Assembly: GCA_963666035.2 (NCBI GenBank)
Contig: CAXXJI010000003.1
Span: 62,001 to 126,000, forward strand
DNA: 64,000 bases
Origin: CALMFG01 sp963666035
GTDB lineage: Bacteria > Bacillota > Clostridia > Christensenellales > CALMFG01
Reading direction: 5' to 3'
Shown here: positions 17,464 to 26,499 of the stretch, piece after piece
Layout: every line of letters begins with the position of its first letter
Position numbering within the stretch: position 1 is the stretch's first letter
Notes under the pieces: model-generated
What the model saw: only the letters and a program-made list of their open reading frames with translations
Databases searched by the model: none
What the model was told of the DNA's origin: nothing
Made by a program: the position numbers and the translations under genes

Positions 17464-17865
17464 ATGCGATTATCCAAAAAGACAGAATACGCTTGTTTGG
17501 CACTGGTTTCTATGGCCAGAGATTATCAAAATAAGCTGAGTAATTTAAACGAGATAGCCGAAAACAACGATATCCCGCGCAAGTTTTTGGAGCAGATTTT
17601 AGCGCAGCTGAAGTCAGCCAACTATATCCAAAGCATCCGCGGCCCAAAAGGCGGTTATACTTTAGCCAAAGCGCCCGCTGAGATTTCGTTGGCCGAAATC
17701 GCGCGCCTGTTTGACGGGGCCATCGGCGCCACATCCAGCGTCAGTACCTATTTTTACCGGACATCTCCGATTGAAAAGAACGAAAAAATCCACGCAGTAT
17801 TTAAAGATATACGGGACTATACGTCTAAAAAGATGGAAGCCACTCATTTCTCAGACCTCATTTAG
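17464..17865 (+). CDS. Rrf2-family transcriptional regulator
   Basis: 133 residues. The N-terminal winged helix (MRLSKKTEYACLALVSMA, then IPRKFLEQILAQLKSANYIQSIRGPKGGYTL) is a textbook Rrf2 fold. The C-terminal region has none of the three clustered cysteines that hold the Fe-S cluster in IscR or NsrR, so it is more like the cluster-free CymR branch that controls sulfur metabolism. It lies 82 bases before a TauE/SafE permease gene in the same direction, and a link to sulfur-compound transport is a reasonable inference. Confidence 0.9.
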   Translation: MRLSKKTEYACLALVSMARDYQNKLSNLNEIAENNDIPRKFLEQILAQLKSANYIQSIRGPKGGYTLAKAPAEISLAEIARLFDGAIGATSSVSTYFYRTSPIEKNEKIHAVFKDIRDYTSKKMEATHFSDLI

Positions 17866-17947
17866 TTTTCTATCAAAAAAAAGATTGCTTTTTTCTTATC
17901 ACTATACTATACTTACCCCATAGAGAATATATGTAAGGAAATCAATT

Positions 17948-18781
17948 ATGCTATTAAGTGATTTAACACTCAGCACCACGCTTTTCAGTATCGGTGCATT
18001 CAATGTAAAATTGTCCCTGCTCGTCTTCATCGGCGTGGGTTTTTTGGCACAAGCCATCGACGGCGCGCTGGGTATGGCCTATGGGGTCAGCTCCAACTCG
18101 TTTCTTTTGGCGGCGGGGGTACCCGTGCCGGTGGCCAGCGCTTCGGTGCATATGGCCGAGATTGCGACCACGGCGGTATCCGGGATTTCGCACACCAAGC
18201 TTGGCAATATGGATAAATCGCTGTTTAAAAAACTGATTATTCCCGGCGTGATCGGCAGTATCATCGGCGCGCTTCTTTTGACTTACGGCTGGCAGAATCT
18301 CTCCAGCGAATGGAAAACCATCATCAAGATGGTTGTGGCGGTCTATCTTTTGGCGATGGGTGTGCGTATCGTTTTTAAGGCGGCCAGCATGATGAGCCGG
18401 AAAAAGAAGGATTTTAAACATCTACACCTCATTATTCTGGCTTGGTTCGGCGGACTTTGCGACGCTATCGGCGGCGGTGGATGGGGACCGATCGTCACAT
18501 CCACACTTGTCAATGCCGAGGATCACCCGAGGTTTGTCATCGGGACAGTCAATACGGTTGAATTCTTTGTCACATTAGCGCAGGTGACAGTATTCGTGGC
18601 GATGCTCAAAATCATGGATTGGCAGGTGATAGCGGGGCTGATTATCGGCGGATGCATCGCGGCGCCATTTGCGGCCAAGCTCTGCAAAGTCATTCCGGCA
18701 AAAACCATGATGTTTATCGTCGGCATCGTGATTATCGGACTGCAGATATATACGCTTGTAAAAAGCGTGATGAGCTTTTAG
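17948..18781 (+). CDS. TauE/SafE family permease (probable sulfite or organosulfonate transporter)
   Basis: 277 residues with about eight membrane segments in two homologous halves. Family features are FLAQAIDGALGMAYG near residue 35 and WFGGLCDAIGGGGWGPIVTSTLV near 175. The family moves sulfite, sulfoacetate and similar anions, or supports sulfur assimilation; the exact substrate cannot be read from sequence. GTAAGGAAATC gives a good start. The neighbouring Rrf2 gene is probably its regulator, and a SulP permease lies a few genes away. Confidence 0.9.
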   Translation: MLLSDLTLSTTLFSIGAFNVKLSLLVFIGVGFLAQAIDGALGMAYGVSSNSFLLAAGVPVPVASASVHMAEIATTAVSGISHTKLGNMDKSLFKKLIIPGVIGSIIGALLLTYGWQNLSSEWKTIIKMVVAVYLLAMGVRIVFKAASMMSRKKKDFKHLHLIILAWFGGLCDAIGGGGWGPIVTSTLVNAEDHPRFVIGTVNTVEFFVTLAQVTVFVAMLKIMDWQVIAGLIIGGCIAAPFAAKLCKVIPAKTMMFIVGIVIIGLQIYTLVKSVMSF

Positions 18782-18809
18782 GCAAAAGCCGGGGCGAAGG
18801 AGCGGTGCG

Positions 18810-19295
18810 ATGGAAAAAGCGCCATATTTTGAGGGATATATTAGGACCGGCTGGCTGAAACTTAGCCGTGCTTATGTGCTCATCTACAAAAAAAGTCTTG
18901 TGATATGCTTTGTTCGCCGTGCGGAGGTTTCGGCTGAGAAAAAAAGAATCAAGCCTATGATTAAGGAAAAACATCTCGGGTGGTTGAAGGCACAGGAACT
19001 GTTGCAGTCGGAAATGGCCGAGTACGGAGATCGTTTTGCGAAGATGGATGATAAAACGGCGCGTTTGCAGGATATACAAAACAGAGAGATTCGCTACGAA
19101 GACATTGAAGCGGTACAATACAGCCCCGCCACCGAGGATTGCGACGGTGAGATGAATATTTTCTGCCGGGGACGGCTTAAGATTGTCACCGCGGAAGGGA
19201 AAACCATTATTCAGCATAGTTTGGAAAAAGGCGCGCCGCAGGAGCAGGTCTTGCGCCGTGCCTTGGACCGAATTGATACAAAAGGAAGGCCATAG
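18810..19295 (+). CDS. Hypothetical protein, 161 residues
   Basis: I do not recognise this protein. It has no signal peptide. The first 40 residues (YIRTGWLKLSRAYVLIYKK) resemble the strands of a pleckstrin-like or GRAM-like fold. A charged helical segment (about 45-90) follows, and then more strands (IRYEDIEAVQYSP, LKIVTAEGKTII). A good GAAGGAG precedes the ATG, and it follows the permease gene by 28 bases, so it is probably co-transcribed. Confidence 0.7.
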   Translation: MEKAPYFEGYIRTGWLKLSRAYVLIYKKSLVICFVRRAEVSAEKKRIKPMIKEKHLGWLKAQELLQSEMAEYGDRFAKMDDKTARLQDIQNREIRYEDIEAVQYSPATEDCDGEMNIFCRGRLKIVTAEGKTIIQHSLEKGAPQEQVLRRALDRIDTKGRP

Positions 19296-19311
19296 ATACA
19301 ATTCCTTGTAG

Positions 19312-19346
19312 AGGCGGCTGCTGATGCAAATCGACAGCCGCTTTTC
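19312..19346. terminator. Hairpin terminator between convergent genes
   Basis: A GCGGCTG (19314-19320)/CAGCCGC (19335-19341) stem is followed by TTTTC; it abuts the end of the minus-strand gene. Confidence 0.75.
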
Positions 19347-21268
19347 TATGTGATCGGTCGAATCACTTCGCGATCGTTGGCCAGGCGATTATAAAAGGTT
19401 TTCATGATGGTAAGGTAGAGTTCATCTTTCAGATAAGCATCCTCCACCATGTAGTCGATGCTGGGGTTATCGTTGATCTCAATGATATAGGGTTCGCCGT
19501 CGATTTCTTTGATATCCACGCCGTAAAGCCCGTCGCCGATCAGCCCCGCAGCCTTCAGTGCGGTTTTCAGCACTTTCGGGGGCACCGACTCGACAGACAG
19601 GGTTTCATAGCCGCCGGATTTCTCGGATTCGGTGGTGTTGGCCCAGTTATAGATCTGCCAGTGGTTTTTGGCCATATAGTATTTGCAGGCAAACAGCGGC
19701 TGCTTATCCAAGATGCCGATACGCCAATCGAATGCGGTAGGCAGATATTCCTGTGCGATGATGATTTCGGACTTTTTAAATAATTCAGCGAGTTTCGCTT
19801 CACATGCGGCGGGGGTGCCCACCTTGTGTACACCAAAGGAAAACGCGCTGTCCGGTTGTTTTAGGATGATCGGATATGTTAGCGTTCGTATGCGTTCCGC
19901 AAATGCGGCTTTTTTGTTAAAAGTCCAGGTTTTGGGCATCTTAAGCCCGCCGGCTTTCAGCGCTTCAAACAAATACAGCTTGTTGGAGCACCGTAAGATG
20001 GACCATGGGTCGTCAATGACCACAAGCCCTTCCGCATAAGCGTACCTCGAAAAATCGTAGGTATAATTATCGACATTCGTGGTGGCGCGGATAAACAGCG
20101 CATCGAATTCCGGGATGCGCTTATAGTCCTTTTTGGAGATCATCTCCACATAAAAGCCCAAGGATTCAGCGGCCGATTTGAAGTGGGCCAGAGCATCCGG
20201 ACAGGAAGGCGGGTTCTCTTCGCTTTCGTCGATCAGGATAGCCATATCGTATTTGTATCGGTTCATCGCACCGCTGACAAAACGTTTCTGGGAGAAGTAT
20301 TTGACGGCATAGGACTTAATGGCCGATGGGTCAGCCAGATTGCTTAAAGCCAGGGTGGAGACTTTCTTTAAATACCAATAGGGCTTTTTTTCAAACTGAT
20401 AGCGGATCAGTGGGGCCTCGTACAACAGATTGAGCGCTTTAGTCAGCGCCTGATATTTCGGCTGGCTGCAGTGCCCGAAGCAGATATCGATATTTAAACT
20501 GGTGCCGGGTTCATCCTTTAGCTCGCGTTGTAACCGATCGAAGATTTCGTCACCGATACTCTTTAAAATCGTGTTGCTTTTAAAGTCCCGAAGGCTGATG
20601 ATGTTGGGGTATACGCTGTGATTTCTGGCTTGGGCCAAAAGGGATACGTAGTATCCAACGGTCTGGTAATTAAGACTGCTGCACAGATTGAAGACGCGAA
20701 CATTCTTTGCCGACTGGTAGGCGGGGTCTTCAATATAGGTGTTGGCACGAATCTGCACGATACCCGGGATGCCTTTAAAAAACTGTGTGTCATAATCGGT
20801 GACCACGATGTTGCGGCTGTCTTTTGAGGTTTCGGTTTTTAAAGTCATCCTTACGGCGTCTTCGTCTTTGGCGTAATAATCCATGATGACATGCATGGCC
20901 TGAAACCCGAAGTTTTCGTACCATTTGACCAGACTGGAGTTCAATATATCCGCTTCCAGCGATACGGTACGGACGCCGTGTGCCTTGGCAAGGGCGATGG
21001 AGAAATCGACCAAAGCGGTGCCCACCCCTTGGCCGCCGCATTCGGGCAGCACGGCCAAAGAGTAGATGCGGAGTTGGTTTTTATAGCGCAAAAGGATAAC
21101 AGAACCGCATCGCTGTTCATCGGTTTCGGCGATATAGACATGTTGGTGCGGGCTTATTATGCTGTGACGCAAGGATTTTCGGGATGACTGCCGGTTTTTA
21201 TTAAAGCATATGCGCTCCAACGTCTCTAAAAAATCCAGATCTTCCAGCGTAGCTTGACGTATATTCAT
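19346..21268 (-). CDS. GNAT acetyltransferase fused to RLAN and RimK-like ATP-grasp ligase
   Basis: 640 residues in three parts. Residues 1-145 are a GNAT N-acyltransferase with the acetyl-CoA loop LPECGGQGVGTALV and the C-terminal YENFGFQAM. Residues about 180-345 match the RimK-like ATP-grasp N-terminal (RLAN) domain: FNLCSSLNYQTVGYYVSLLAQARNH spaced before a SLRD segment. From about 420 comes an ATP-grasp ligase with MPKTWTF, IILKQPDSAF, AQEYLPTAFDWRIG, and the metal-binding VDIKE and IIEINDNPSID. The family is thought to make peptide or amino-acid conjugates; the substrate here is unknown. It is a single gene with no partner enzymes next to it. Family assignment is firm; activity is inference. 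Confidence 0.88.
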   Translation of the reverse strand: MNIRQATLEDLDFLETLERICFNKNRQSSRKSLRHSIISPHQHVYIAETDEQRCGSVILLRYKNQLRIYSLAVLPECGGQGVGTALVDFSIALAKAHGVRTVSLEADILNSSLVKWYENFGFQAMHVIMDYYAKDEDAVRMTLKTETSKDSRNIVVTDYDTQFFKGIPGIVQIRANTYIEDPAYQSAKNVRVFNLCSSLNYQTVGYYVSLLAQARNHSVYPNIISLRDFKSNTILKSIGDEIFDRLQRELKDEPGTSLNIDICFGHCSQPKYQALTKALNLLYEAPLIRYQFEKKPYWYLKKVSTLALSNLADPSAIKSYAVKYFSQKRFVSGAMNRYKYDMAILIDESEENPPSCPDALAHFKSAAESLGFYVEMISKKDYKRIPEFDALFIRATTNVDNYTYDFSRYAYAEGLVVIDDPWSILRCSNKLYLFEALKAGGLKMPKTWTFNKKAAFAERIRTLTYPIILKQPDSAFSFGVHKVGTPAACEAKLAELFKKSEIIIAQEYLPTAFDWRIGILDKQPLFACKYYMAKNHWQIYNWANTTESEKSGGYETLSVESVPPKVLKTALKAAGLIGDGLYGVDIKEIDGEPYIIEINDNPSIDYMVEDAYLKDELYLTIMKTFYNRLANDREVIRPIT

Positions 21269-21467
21269 CGGGTTGCCCTTTACAGAATTAATGATTGCAG
21301 ATCAAGTATAAGCGCATTTAGGATATTGTCAATAGGATGATTATGAAGATCATGCGTACAAAATGTTAATAAATATTTGATAAATTGTTAATTGATTTTT
21401 TTTGGATTTCTGGTATAAATATTAGGTTTAATGATGTGTTTTAACGAGTTTAAGTGAGGATAAAAAT

Positions 21468-22334
21468 ATGAAAATAAAAAAAGGCGTTTTAGGGCTGGCT
21501 TTGCTGATGTTTGTCTCGTCCCTGCCGGTTTCGGCATTGGCGGCGGACGGGGAGAATGCGCGCGTGGTGCTGGGAGCTGACCTTGATGCATCACAGATCA
21601 CAGAGATGTATTCAGATTTCGGGCTTGCACGCGGAGATGTGGGTGAACTTTTTGTCACCAACAAAGAGGAACGCAAATATCTCTCCGGTTTGGTGCCGGA
21701 TGAGCGCATTGGGCACAACGCCATCTCCAGCATCTATTTTGTTCTGGAGGACGAGGGAGAGGGTCTTTCGGTTTCCACCAATAATATCAACTGGTGCACC
21801 GAGGATATGTATAAAAACGCGCTGACTACCGCAGGCATCAGCGATGCTACCATCGTCGTTTCGGCACCTTTCCATGTATCGGGGACCGCGGCGCTGACCG
21901 GCGTCTATAAGGCCTATTCGGATATCACAGGCATCCCACTCAGCGACATCAACAAGCTGGCGGCCACCGAAGAGCTGGTTGTCACTGGCGAGTTGGCCGA
22001 GGTCATCGGCAGTGAAGAAGCCGTGGCGGTCATTAACGAGCTTAAGAAAATTCTGGACGAAACCAAGGACATGACGGACGCAGAACTGCGCGAACAGATT
22101 GTATACATCGCGGATGTGCAGAATGTGGTGCTGACCGAGGACAATATCCAACAGATTATCGGTCTATGCCGTACGCTGGAAAAGGTGGACTTGAATGAAC
22201 TCCAGTCCCGCCTGATCGGGCTTAGCAACACCATGGCCAAGGTACAGAACGCGGGCGAAAACGTTAGCAATTTTTTTGAATCAGTCAGGAATTTCTTTAT
22301 CAATATCGGAAGCTTTTTCAGCAAAAAGAATTGA
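21468..22334 (+). CDS. Secreted DUF1002 protein
   Basis: 288 residues. A clear signal peptide (MKIKKGVLGLALLMFVSSLP, cleavage near SALAADG) predicts export. The mature part matches DUF1002: VVLGADLDASQITEMY, a turn rich in Thr/Asn (STNNINWCTEDMYKNAL), VSAPFHVSGTAALTGVYKAY and a C-terminal helix bundle. The function of the family is not established. GTGAGGATAAAAAT precedes the ATG. Confidence 0.88.
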   Translation: MKIKKGVLGLALLMFVSSLPVSALAADGENARVVLGADLDASQITEMYSDFGLARGDVGELFVTNKEERKYLSGLVPDERIGHNAISSIYFVLEDEGEGLSVSTNNINWCTEDMYKNALTTAGISDATIVVSAPFHVSGTAALTGVYKAYSDITGIPLSDINKLAATEELVVTGELAEVIGSEEAVAVINELKKILDETKDMTDAELREQIVYIADVQNVVLTEDNIQQIIGLCRTLEKVDLNELQSRLIGLSNTMAKVQNAGENVSNFFESVRNFFINIGSFFSKKN

Positions 22335-22349
22335 TCGCCATCATACTGG

Positions 22350-22395
22350 GCGTATGGCCTCCCAAAATGCGGAGTCTGTACGCTTTTTCTTTGCA
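22350..22395 (+). terminator. Probable terminator after the DUF1002 gene
   Basis: GCGTA pairs with TACGC around an inner CTCC/GGAG stem, followed by TTTTTC. The stem is interrupted by an internal loop. Confidence 0.55.
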
Positions 22396-22451
22396 GTGCA
22401 GCCGCATCAAAGACATACAAAATAAAAAGCACAAAATAAGGAGAATCGGTT

Positions 22452-24149
22452 TTGTCCAAATTATCACCCAAATTTTTCACCACATTAAAAGGCTATACCA
22501 AAGCCCAGTTTTTTAAGGATGTCACCGCAGGTGTTGTAGTGGCCGTCATCGCCCTTCCGCTTTCCATCGCGCTCGCCATTGCTTCGGGGGTATCGCCCGA
22601 AAAAGGCATCTATACGGCCATCATCGCTGGCTTCCTCATCTCCTTTCTGGGCGGCAGCCGGGTGCAGATCGGCGGTCCGACCGGTGCGTTTATGATTATC
22701 GTATATGGTATCGTGATGCAGTATGGGCTGGACGGCCTGATGATTGCCACAGTAATGGCGGGCATCATGATGATCCTATTTGGACTTTTCAAGCTGGGCG
22801 GCGTGATTAAGTATATCCCATACCCCATCGTGACCGGTTTCACCAGCGGCATCGCGGTGACCATTTTCACGTCGCAGATCAAGGATTTTTTCGGGCTGGA
22901 GACCGCGGCGTTGCCGGCGGATTTTCTGGGGAAATGGCGGGTTTACTTCGGGAGCTTTAACACGATCGATTGGAGCACTTTGATGGTCGGGCTGTTGGCG
23001 CTTGTCATCATCATTGCATGGCGAAAAGTCAGCAAAAAAATACCCGGGGCTTTTGTCGCGCTGATCGTTACTTCGGTATTGGTTTCTTTGCTGAAACTGC
23101 CGGTGGCAACCATCGGCACCCAGTTTGGTACGCTTACAGCGGCGCTCCCGATGCCGCATCTGCCGGATATCAGTCTTGAAAAAATCAAGATGCTCTTTGA
23201 ACCGGCACTGACCATCGCCATTTTGGGTTCGGTGGAGTCTTTGCTTTCCGCGGTGGTTTCGGACGGCATGATCGGCGGCAAACACCGGTCCAATATGGAA
23301 CTGGTGGCGCAAGGCACAGCCAATATTGCTTCCGCAGTCTTCGGAGGCATTCCTGCCACCGGTGCTATCGCCCGAACGGTGGCCAACATCAAAAACGGCG
23401 GAAGAACACCTGTGGCGGGCATGGTGCATGCGGTGGCGCTGTTTTTAATCATGGTGTTGTTTATGCCGCTGGTCAAACAGGTGCCGCTGGCGTCACTGGC
23501 CGCAGTGCTGATGGTGGTCGCTTACAACATGAGCGAATGGCGGGAGTTTGTGGGGCTGTTTAAAGCCCCTAAAAGCGATATCGCCGTCATGCTGATTGTG
23601 TTTATCATCACGGTACTGGTCGATCTGGTTAAAGCCATTGAGATCGATCTGGTTCTGGCGGTGTTCCTCTTTATGAAACGCATGGCCGAAGTGGCCAATA
23701 TCAACGCGGTGAAGATGGACGCAGCGGAAGAGGATAGCGAACCCTTTGACTTTATTGCGGAACATAAAAAGCTTGAGCGGCCGGATATGGTGGAGATTTA
23801 TGAGATCAATGGGCCCTTTTTCTTCGGCGCGGCAGATAAATTTGTGGCAACATTAAGCGAGCTGGGGCACCGTACCCGTGCGCTCATTATCAGGATGCGC
23901 AACGTGCCCGCGATGGACGCCACTGCCCTGAAAGCATTTAAACAAATCCTGAAAAACTGTAAGCGCGCGGGAATTGCCGTCTATGTGACCGGCATCAATG
24001 AACAGCCGCTGGGTGTATTGAAGAAGGCTGGAATATTTGAGCAGTTGGGCGAGAACGCGTTTTTTAGTGATGTGGAGGCGGCGGTCATCTACGCCAAAAC
24101 CGCATACGAAAAGGCGCAGAAAAGAATGTGGGGGTATCGGCGGGTTTAA
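22452..24149 (+). CDS. SulP-family anion permease with STAS domain
   Basis: 565 residues starting at TTG, with TAAGGAGAA well placed upstream. The membrane part (about 10-420) opens with the family motif DVTAGVVVAVIALPLSIALAI and contains GGSRVQIGGPTGAF and GGIPATGAIARTVANIKNGG. A cytoplasmic STAS domain fills 440-555 (VEIYEINGPFFFGAADKF, MRNVPAMDATAL). SulP proteins move sulfate or bicarbonate, often by sodium or proton symport; the substrate cannot be decided here. The nearby TauE/SafE permease weakly favours sulfur anions. Confidence 0.93.
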   Translation: MSKLSPKFFTTLKGYTKAQFFKDVTAGVVVAVIALPLSIALAIASGVSPEKGIYTAIIAGFLISFLGGSRVQIGGPTGAFMIIVYGIVMQYGLDGLMIATVMAGIMMILFGLFKLGGVIKYIPYPIVTGFTSGIAVTIFTSQIKDFFGLETAALPADFLGKWRVYFGSFNTIDWSTLMVGLLALVIIIAWRKVSKKIPGAFVALIVTSVLVSLLKLPVATIGTQFGTLTAALPMPHLPDISLEKIKMLFEPALTIAILGSVESLLSAVVSDGMIGGKHRSNMELVAQGTANIASAVFGGIPATGAIARTVANIKNGGRTPVAGMVHAVALFLIMVLFMPLVKQVPLASLAAVLMVVAYNMSEWREFVGLFKAPKSDIAVMLIVFIITVLVDLVKAIEIDLVLAVFLFMKRMAEVANINAVKMDAAEEDSEPFDFIAEHKKLERPDMVEIYEINGPFFFGAADKFVATLSELGHRTRALIIRMRNVPAMDATALKAFKQILKNCKRAGIAVYVTGINEQPLGVLKKAGIFEQLGENAFFSDVEAAVIYAKTAYEKAQKRMWGYRRV

Positions 24150-24520
24150 GCCTGAAAACGAGTCGGATATGACTTTTGTAACCGCAAGGTTAAAGAAAAA
24201 AGAAGATGCCGTTCACTTACCCCTGAGGCTGTTGTACTGACCTCCAAAAACATGGTATTATCTAAAAGACAATACGCAATGTTCTTGGAGGTTTTTTGTA
24301 TGCAGTAAGGCATTTCGGTTCTCGCACCATCGTGGAGAAAGCCATTGGAAAAAGACTATGCGTGGGGTGATTGCTTTCGCAGTCGGTGAGGCCAATACGT
24401 GCTACTGGCAGGCAATGTTGGGAGCGGTTGGAAAGCGGCATCGTAAATATCGGGTGTTTGAAAAGCCGCTGTGCGTGTTATGATATAAACAAAGAATCAA
24501 GGGGAAAAGGGTGGAGCGAT
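24150..24520. other. Intergenic region with a long hairpin
   Basis: Apart from the hairpin at 24240-24297, I see no recognisable gene or RNA. An open frame from 24371 continues into the isomerase gene but has no ribosome binding site and no family-like sequence. Confidence 0.55.
24240..24297 (+). terminator. Long-stem terminator-like hairpin
   Basis: ACCTCCAA (24240-24247) pairs with TTGGAGGT (24285-24292), continued by AACAT (24249-24253)/ATGTT (24279-24283), and ends in T6. It could end sulP transcription or act in the leader of the isomerase gene. Confidence 0.65.
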
Positions 24521-25204
24521 ATGAAAAGAAGTGAAGTGAACCGCGAAATTGAATGGGCCAAAGCGCTTTTGGAAAAAGAGAACATCAAACTTCCGCCGTT
24601 TGGCTATTGGAAAATAGACGAATGGAAGCAAAAAGACGACACGGCTGAGATGGTCAAGAAAGCCATGCTCGGTTGGGACGTGACCGATTACAGCCTCGGC
24701 ACTTATGCCAAGGTGGGCGGGGTGCTGTTTACCGTCCGAAACGGTGACCAAAAGGACAAGACCATCGGGGTGCCCTATGCCGAGAAGTATATTCTGCTGC
24801 GGGACGGACAGGGTCTGCCCACGCATTTTCACTATACCAAAACCGAAGATATTATCAACCGCGCGGGCGGCGTTTTGGGGCTGAAATTGCATAACGCAAA
24901 TAAGGATTTCAGTATTGACGAGACCGGAGACGTAACGGTATATACCGACGGCGTCAAACGCGTGGTCAAAGCGGGCGAAACGGTGCTGATTTACCCCGGC
25001 GAGAGCATCACCCTCACGCCTTTTATGTACCATAGTTTCTGGGCGGAGGAAGGCAAAGGGGATTTGGTGGTCGGTGAAGTATCCTCGGTCAACGATGACA
25101 ACACGGATAACCATTTTAATCCCATTCTGCCGCGGTTCGCTGCCTTGGAAGAAGATGAAGCGCCTCAGCATCCGCTCTGCAACGAATACGACACGATATT
25201 ATAA
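24521..25204 (+). CDS. D-lyxose ketol-isomerase-like cupin enzyme
   Basis: 227 residues, matching the D-lyxose isomerase family (EC 5.3.1.15), which interconverts D-lyxose and D-xylulose and often D-mannose and D-fructose. The metal site is visible as THFHYTKTEDIINR (His-x-His and Glu, near residues 102-112) with a later His in MYHSFWAEEG. The ATG at 24521 follows GGTGGAGCG; the frame is open further upstream but without family sequence. A sugar kinase gene follows 30 bases later, so the pair may feed a pentose or hexose into central metabolism: isomerise, then phosphorylate. Confidence 0.87.
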   Translation: MKRSEVNREIEWAKALLEKENIKLPPFGYWKIDEWKQKDDTAEMVKKAMLGWDVTDYSLGTYAKVGGVLFTVRNGDQKDKTIGVPYAEKYILLRDGQGLPTHFHYTKTEDIINRAGGVLGLKLHNANKDFSIDETGDVTVYTDGVKRVVKAGETVLIYPGESITLTPFMYHSFWAEEGKGDLVVGEVSSVNDDNTDNHFNPILPRFAALEEDEAPQHPLCNEYDTIL

Positions 25205-25234
25205 ATTGGTTTAGCATGTGAAAGAAGGTTAAAC

Positions 25235-26413
25235 ATGCATAAAACGTATGACGCGGTGGTAGCGGGGCACATCTGCCTGGATATCTCGCCCATCATTGCG
25301 TCTGATAAGATGCATGCGCTGGATGAGTGGTTTACGCCGGGGCGTTTAATTAACCTTAGCGGTGTGACGGTGAGCGGCGGCGGCGTGGTAGCCAACACCG
25401 GCTTTGCGCTGAAAAAGCTGGGCTTTTCGGTTTTGCCCGTCACAAGTCTGGGGGACGATGTGTTCGGCCGAGTGCTTGGCGGCATCATCGAAACGCACAC
25501 GGGCAAAAAAATCGCTCCGAATCCGACGATTAGAACATCATACTCGCTGATCTTTGCGGTCAAAGGTTTTGACCGTATGATCTTCCACGATCCGGCCGGG
25601 AACAATACGTTTAGTACGAAGGACATCAGCTTAAAAGCGGTTGGCCAAGCGAGACTTTTTCATTTCGGTTATCCGCCGCTGATGAGGAACATGTACGTAA
25701 ACGGCGGTGAAGACCTGGTGCGAATGTATCGAAGTGTTTATGACTTGGGCGTGGTCACATCGCTGGATATGAGTTTGCCGGATGTGGATTCCGAAGTGGG
25801 GCAGGTGGACTGGCTTTCTATGATGGCGAAAACCCTGCCTTTCGTGGATTTCTTTCTTCCCAGCGCCGAGGAGGCACTGTATATCTTTGATCGTGTCGAG
25901 TATCAACGCGTAAAGGAAGCTGCGAACGGTCGGGACTTTACAACTATGTTGGACATGAAAAAAATATGTGCACTAGGCCAGCGTATGCTGGATATGGGTT
26001 GCGCGGCAGCCGGAGTTAAGTGCGGCGACAAGGGACTATATCTCAAGACTGCATCAGACAAACGGTTGGCGCGGCTGGAAAGCGTTTTAGGAATCGATGC
26101 GCACGAGTGGGCGGACAGGGAATTGTTTGAGGAAGCCTACCATGTTGCCGATTTAAAATCAGCGTTGGCCGCAGGCGACACAGCAATCGCCGGATTTTTA
26201 GGTGCGGCTTTGCGCGGGGAAAGCGTTTTTGCCGCCGTTAAGGCGGCCTGTATGGCGGGTGCGCTTTGCTGTACCCGTTATGATGCGATCAGCGGTCTTT
26301 GCGGCATGGATGATTTAAAAGAGAAAATCAAAAAGCAGCCTGAGAAAAACCGCGATGACGTGCTGACAGCGGATTTTTGGTTTGACGCGGAAAAGAAAAC
26401 GTGGGTAAAATAG
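25235..26413 (+). CDS. PfkB-family carbohydrate kinase
   Basis: 392 residues. The ribokinase fold is shown by VVAGHICLDISPI, a Gly-rich GVTVSGGGVVANTGFALKKLG and the later GDTAIAGFLGAAL, which stands for the DTxGAGD catalytic/anion-hole motif in a diverged form. Length exceeds ordinary ribokinases, with inserts around 210-290. Directly downstream of a lyxose-isomerase-like gene, it probably phosphorylates the isomerised sugar. ATP and sugar specificity cannot be read from sequence. AAGAAGG precedes the ATG. Confidence 0.88.
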   Translation: MHKTYDAVVAGHICLDISPIIASDKMHALDEWFTPGRLINLSGVTVSGGGVVANTGFALKKLGFSVLPVTSLGDDVFGRVLGGIIETHTGKKIAPNPTIRTSYSLIFAVKGFDRMIFHDPAGNNTFSTKDISLKAVGQARLFHFGYPPLMRNMYVNGGEDLVRMYRSVYDLGVVTSLDMSLPDVDSEVGQVDWLSMMAKTLPFVDFFLPSAEEALYIFDRVEYQRVKEAANGRDFTTMLDMKKICALGQRMLDMGCAAAGVKCGDKGLYLKTASDKRLARLESVLGIDAHEWADRELFEEAYHVADLKSALAAGDTAIAGFLGAALRGESVFAAVKAACMAGALCCTRYDAISGLCGMDDLKEKIKKQPEKNRDDVLTADFWFDAEKKTWVK

Positions 26414-26437
26414 GATACCTAAGGGCGGTTTGATTTT

Positions 26438-26466
26438 TTGGCTCCATAAGCAAAAAGTGCTATAAT
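26438..26466 (+). promoter_or_regulatory. Sigma-A-type promoter of the HPP gene
   Basis: TTGGCT at 26438-26443 and TATAAT at 26461-26466 are separated by 17 bases. Confidence 0.7.
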
Positions 26467-26499
26467 AAAATAAGATTTTAATGCGTAAGGAAATGATCC

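Noticed and set aside
24371..24520. Upstream extension of the lyxose-isomerase frame by 50 codons
   Set aside because: It has no family-like sequence and no start signal, whereas the ATG at 24521 has a good ribosome binding site and gives the usual protein length.
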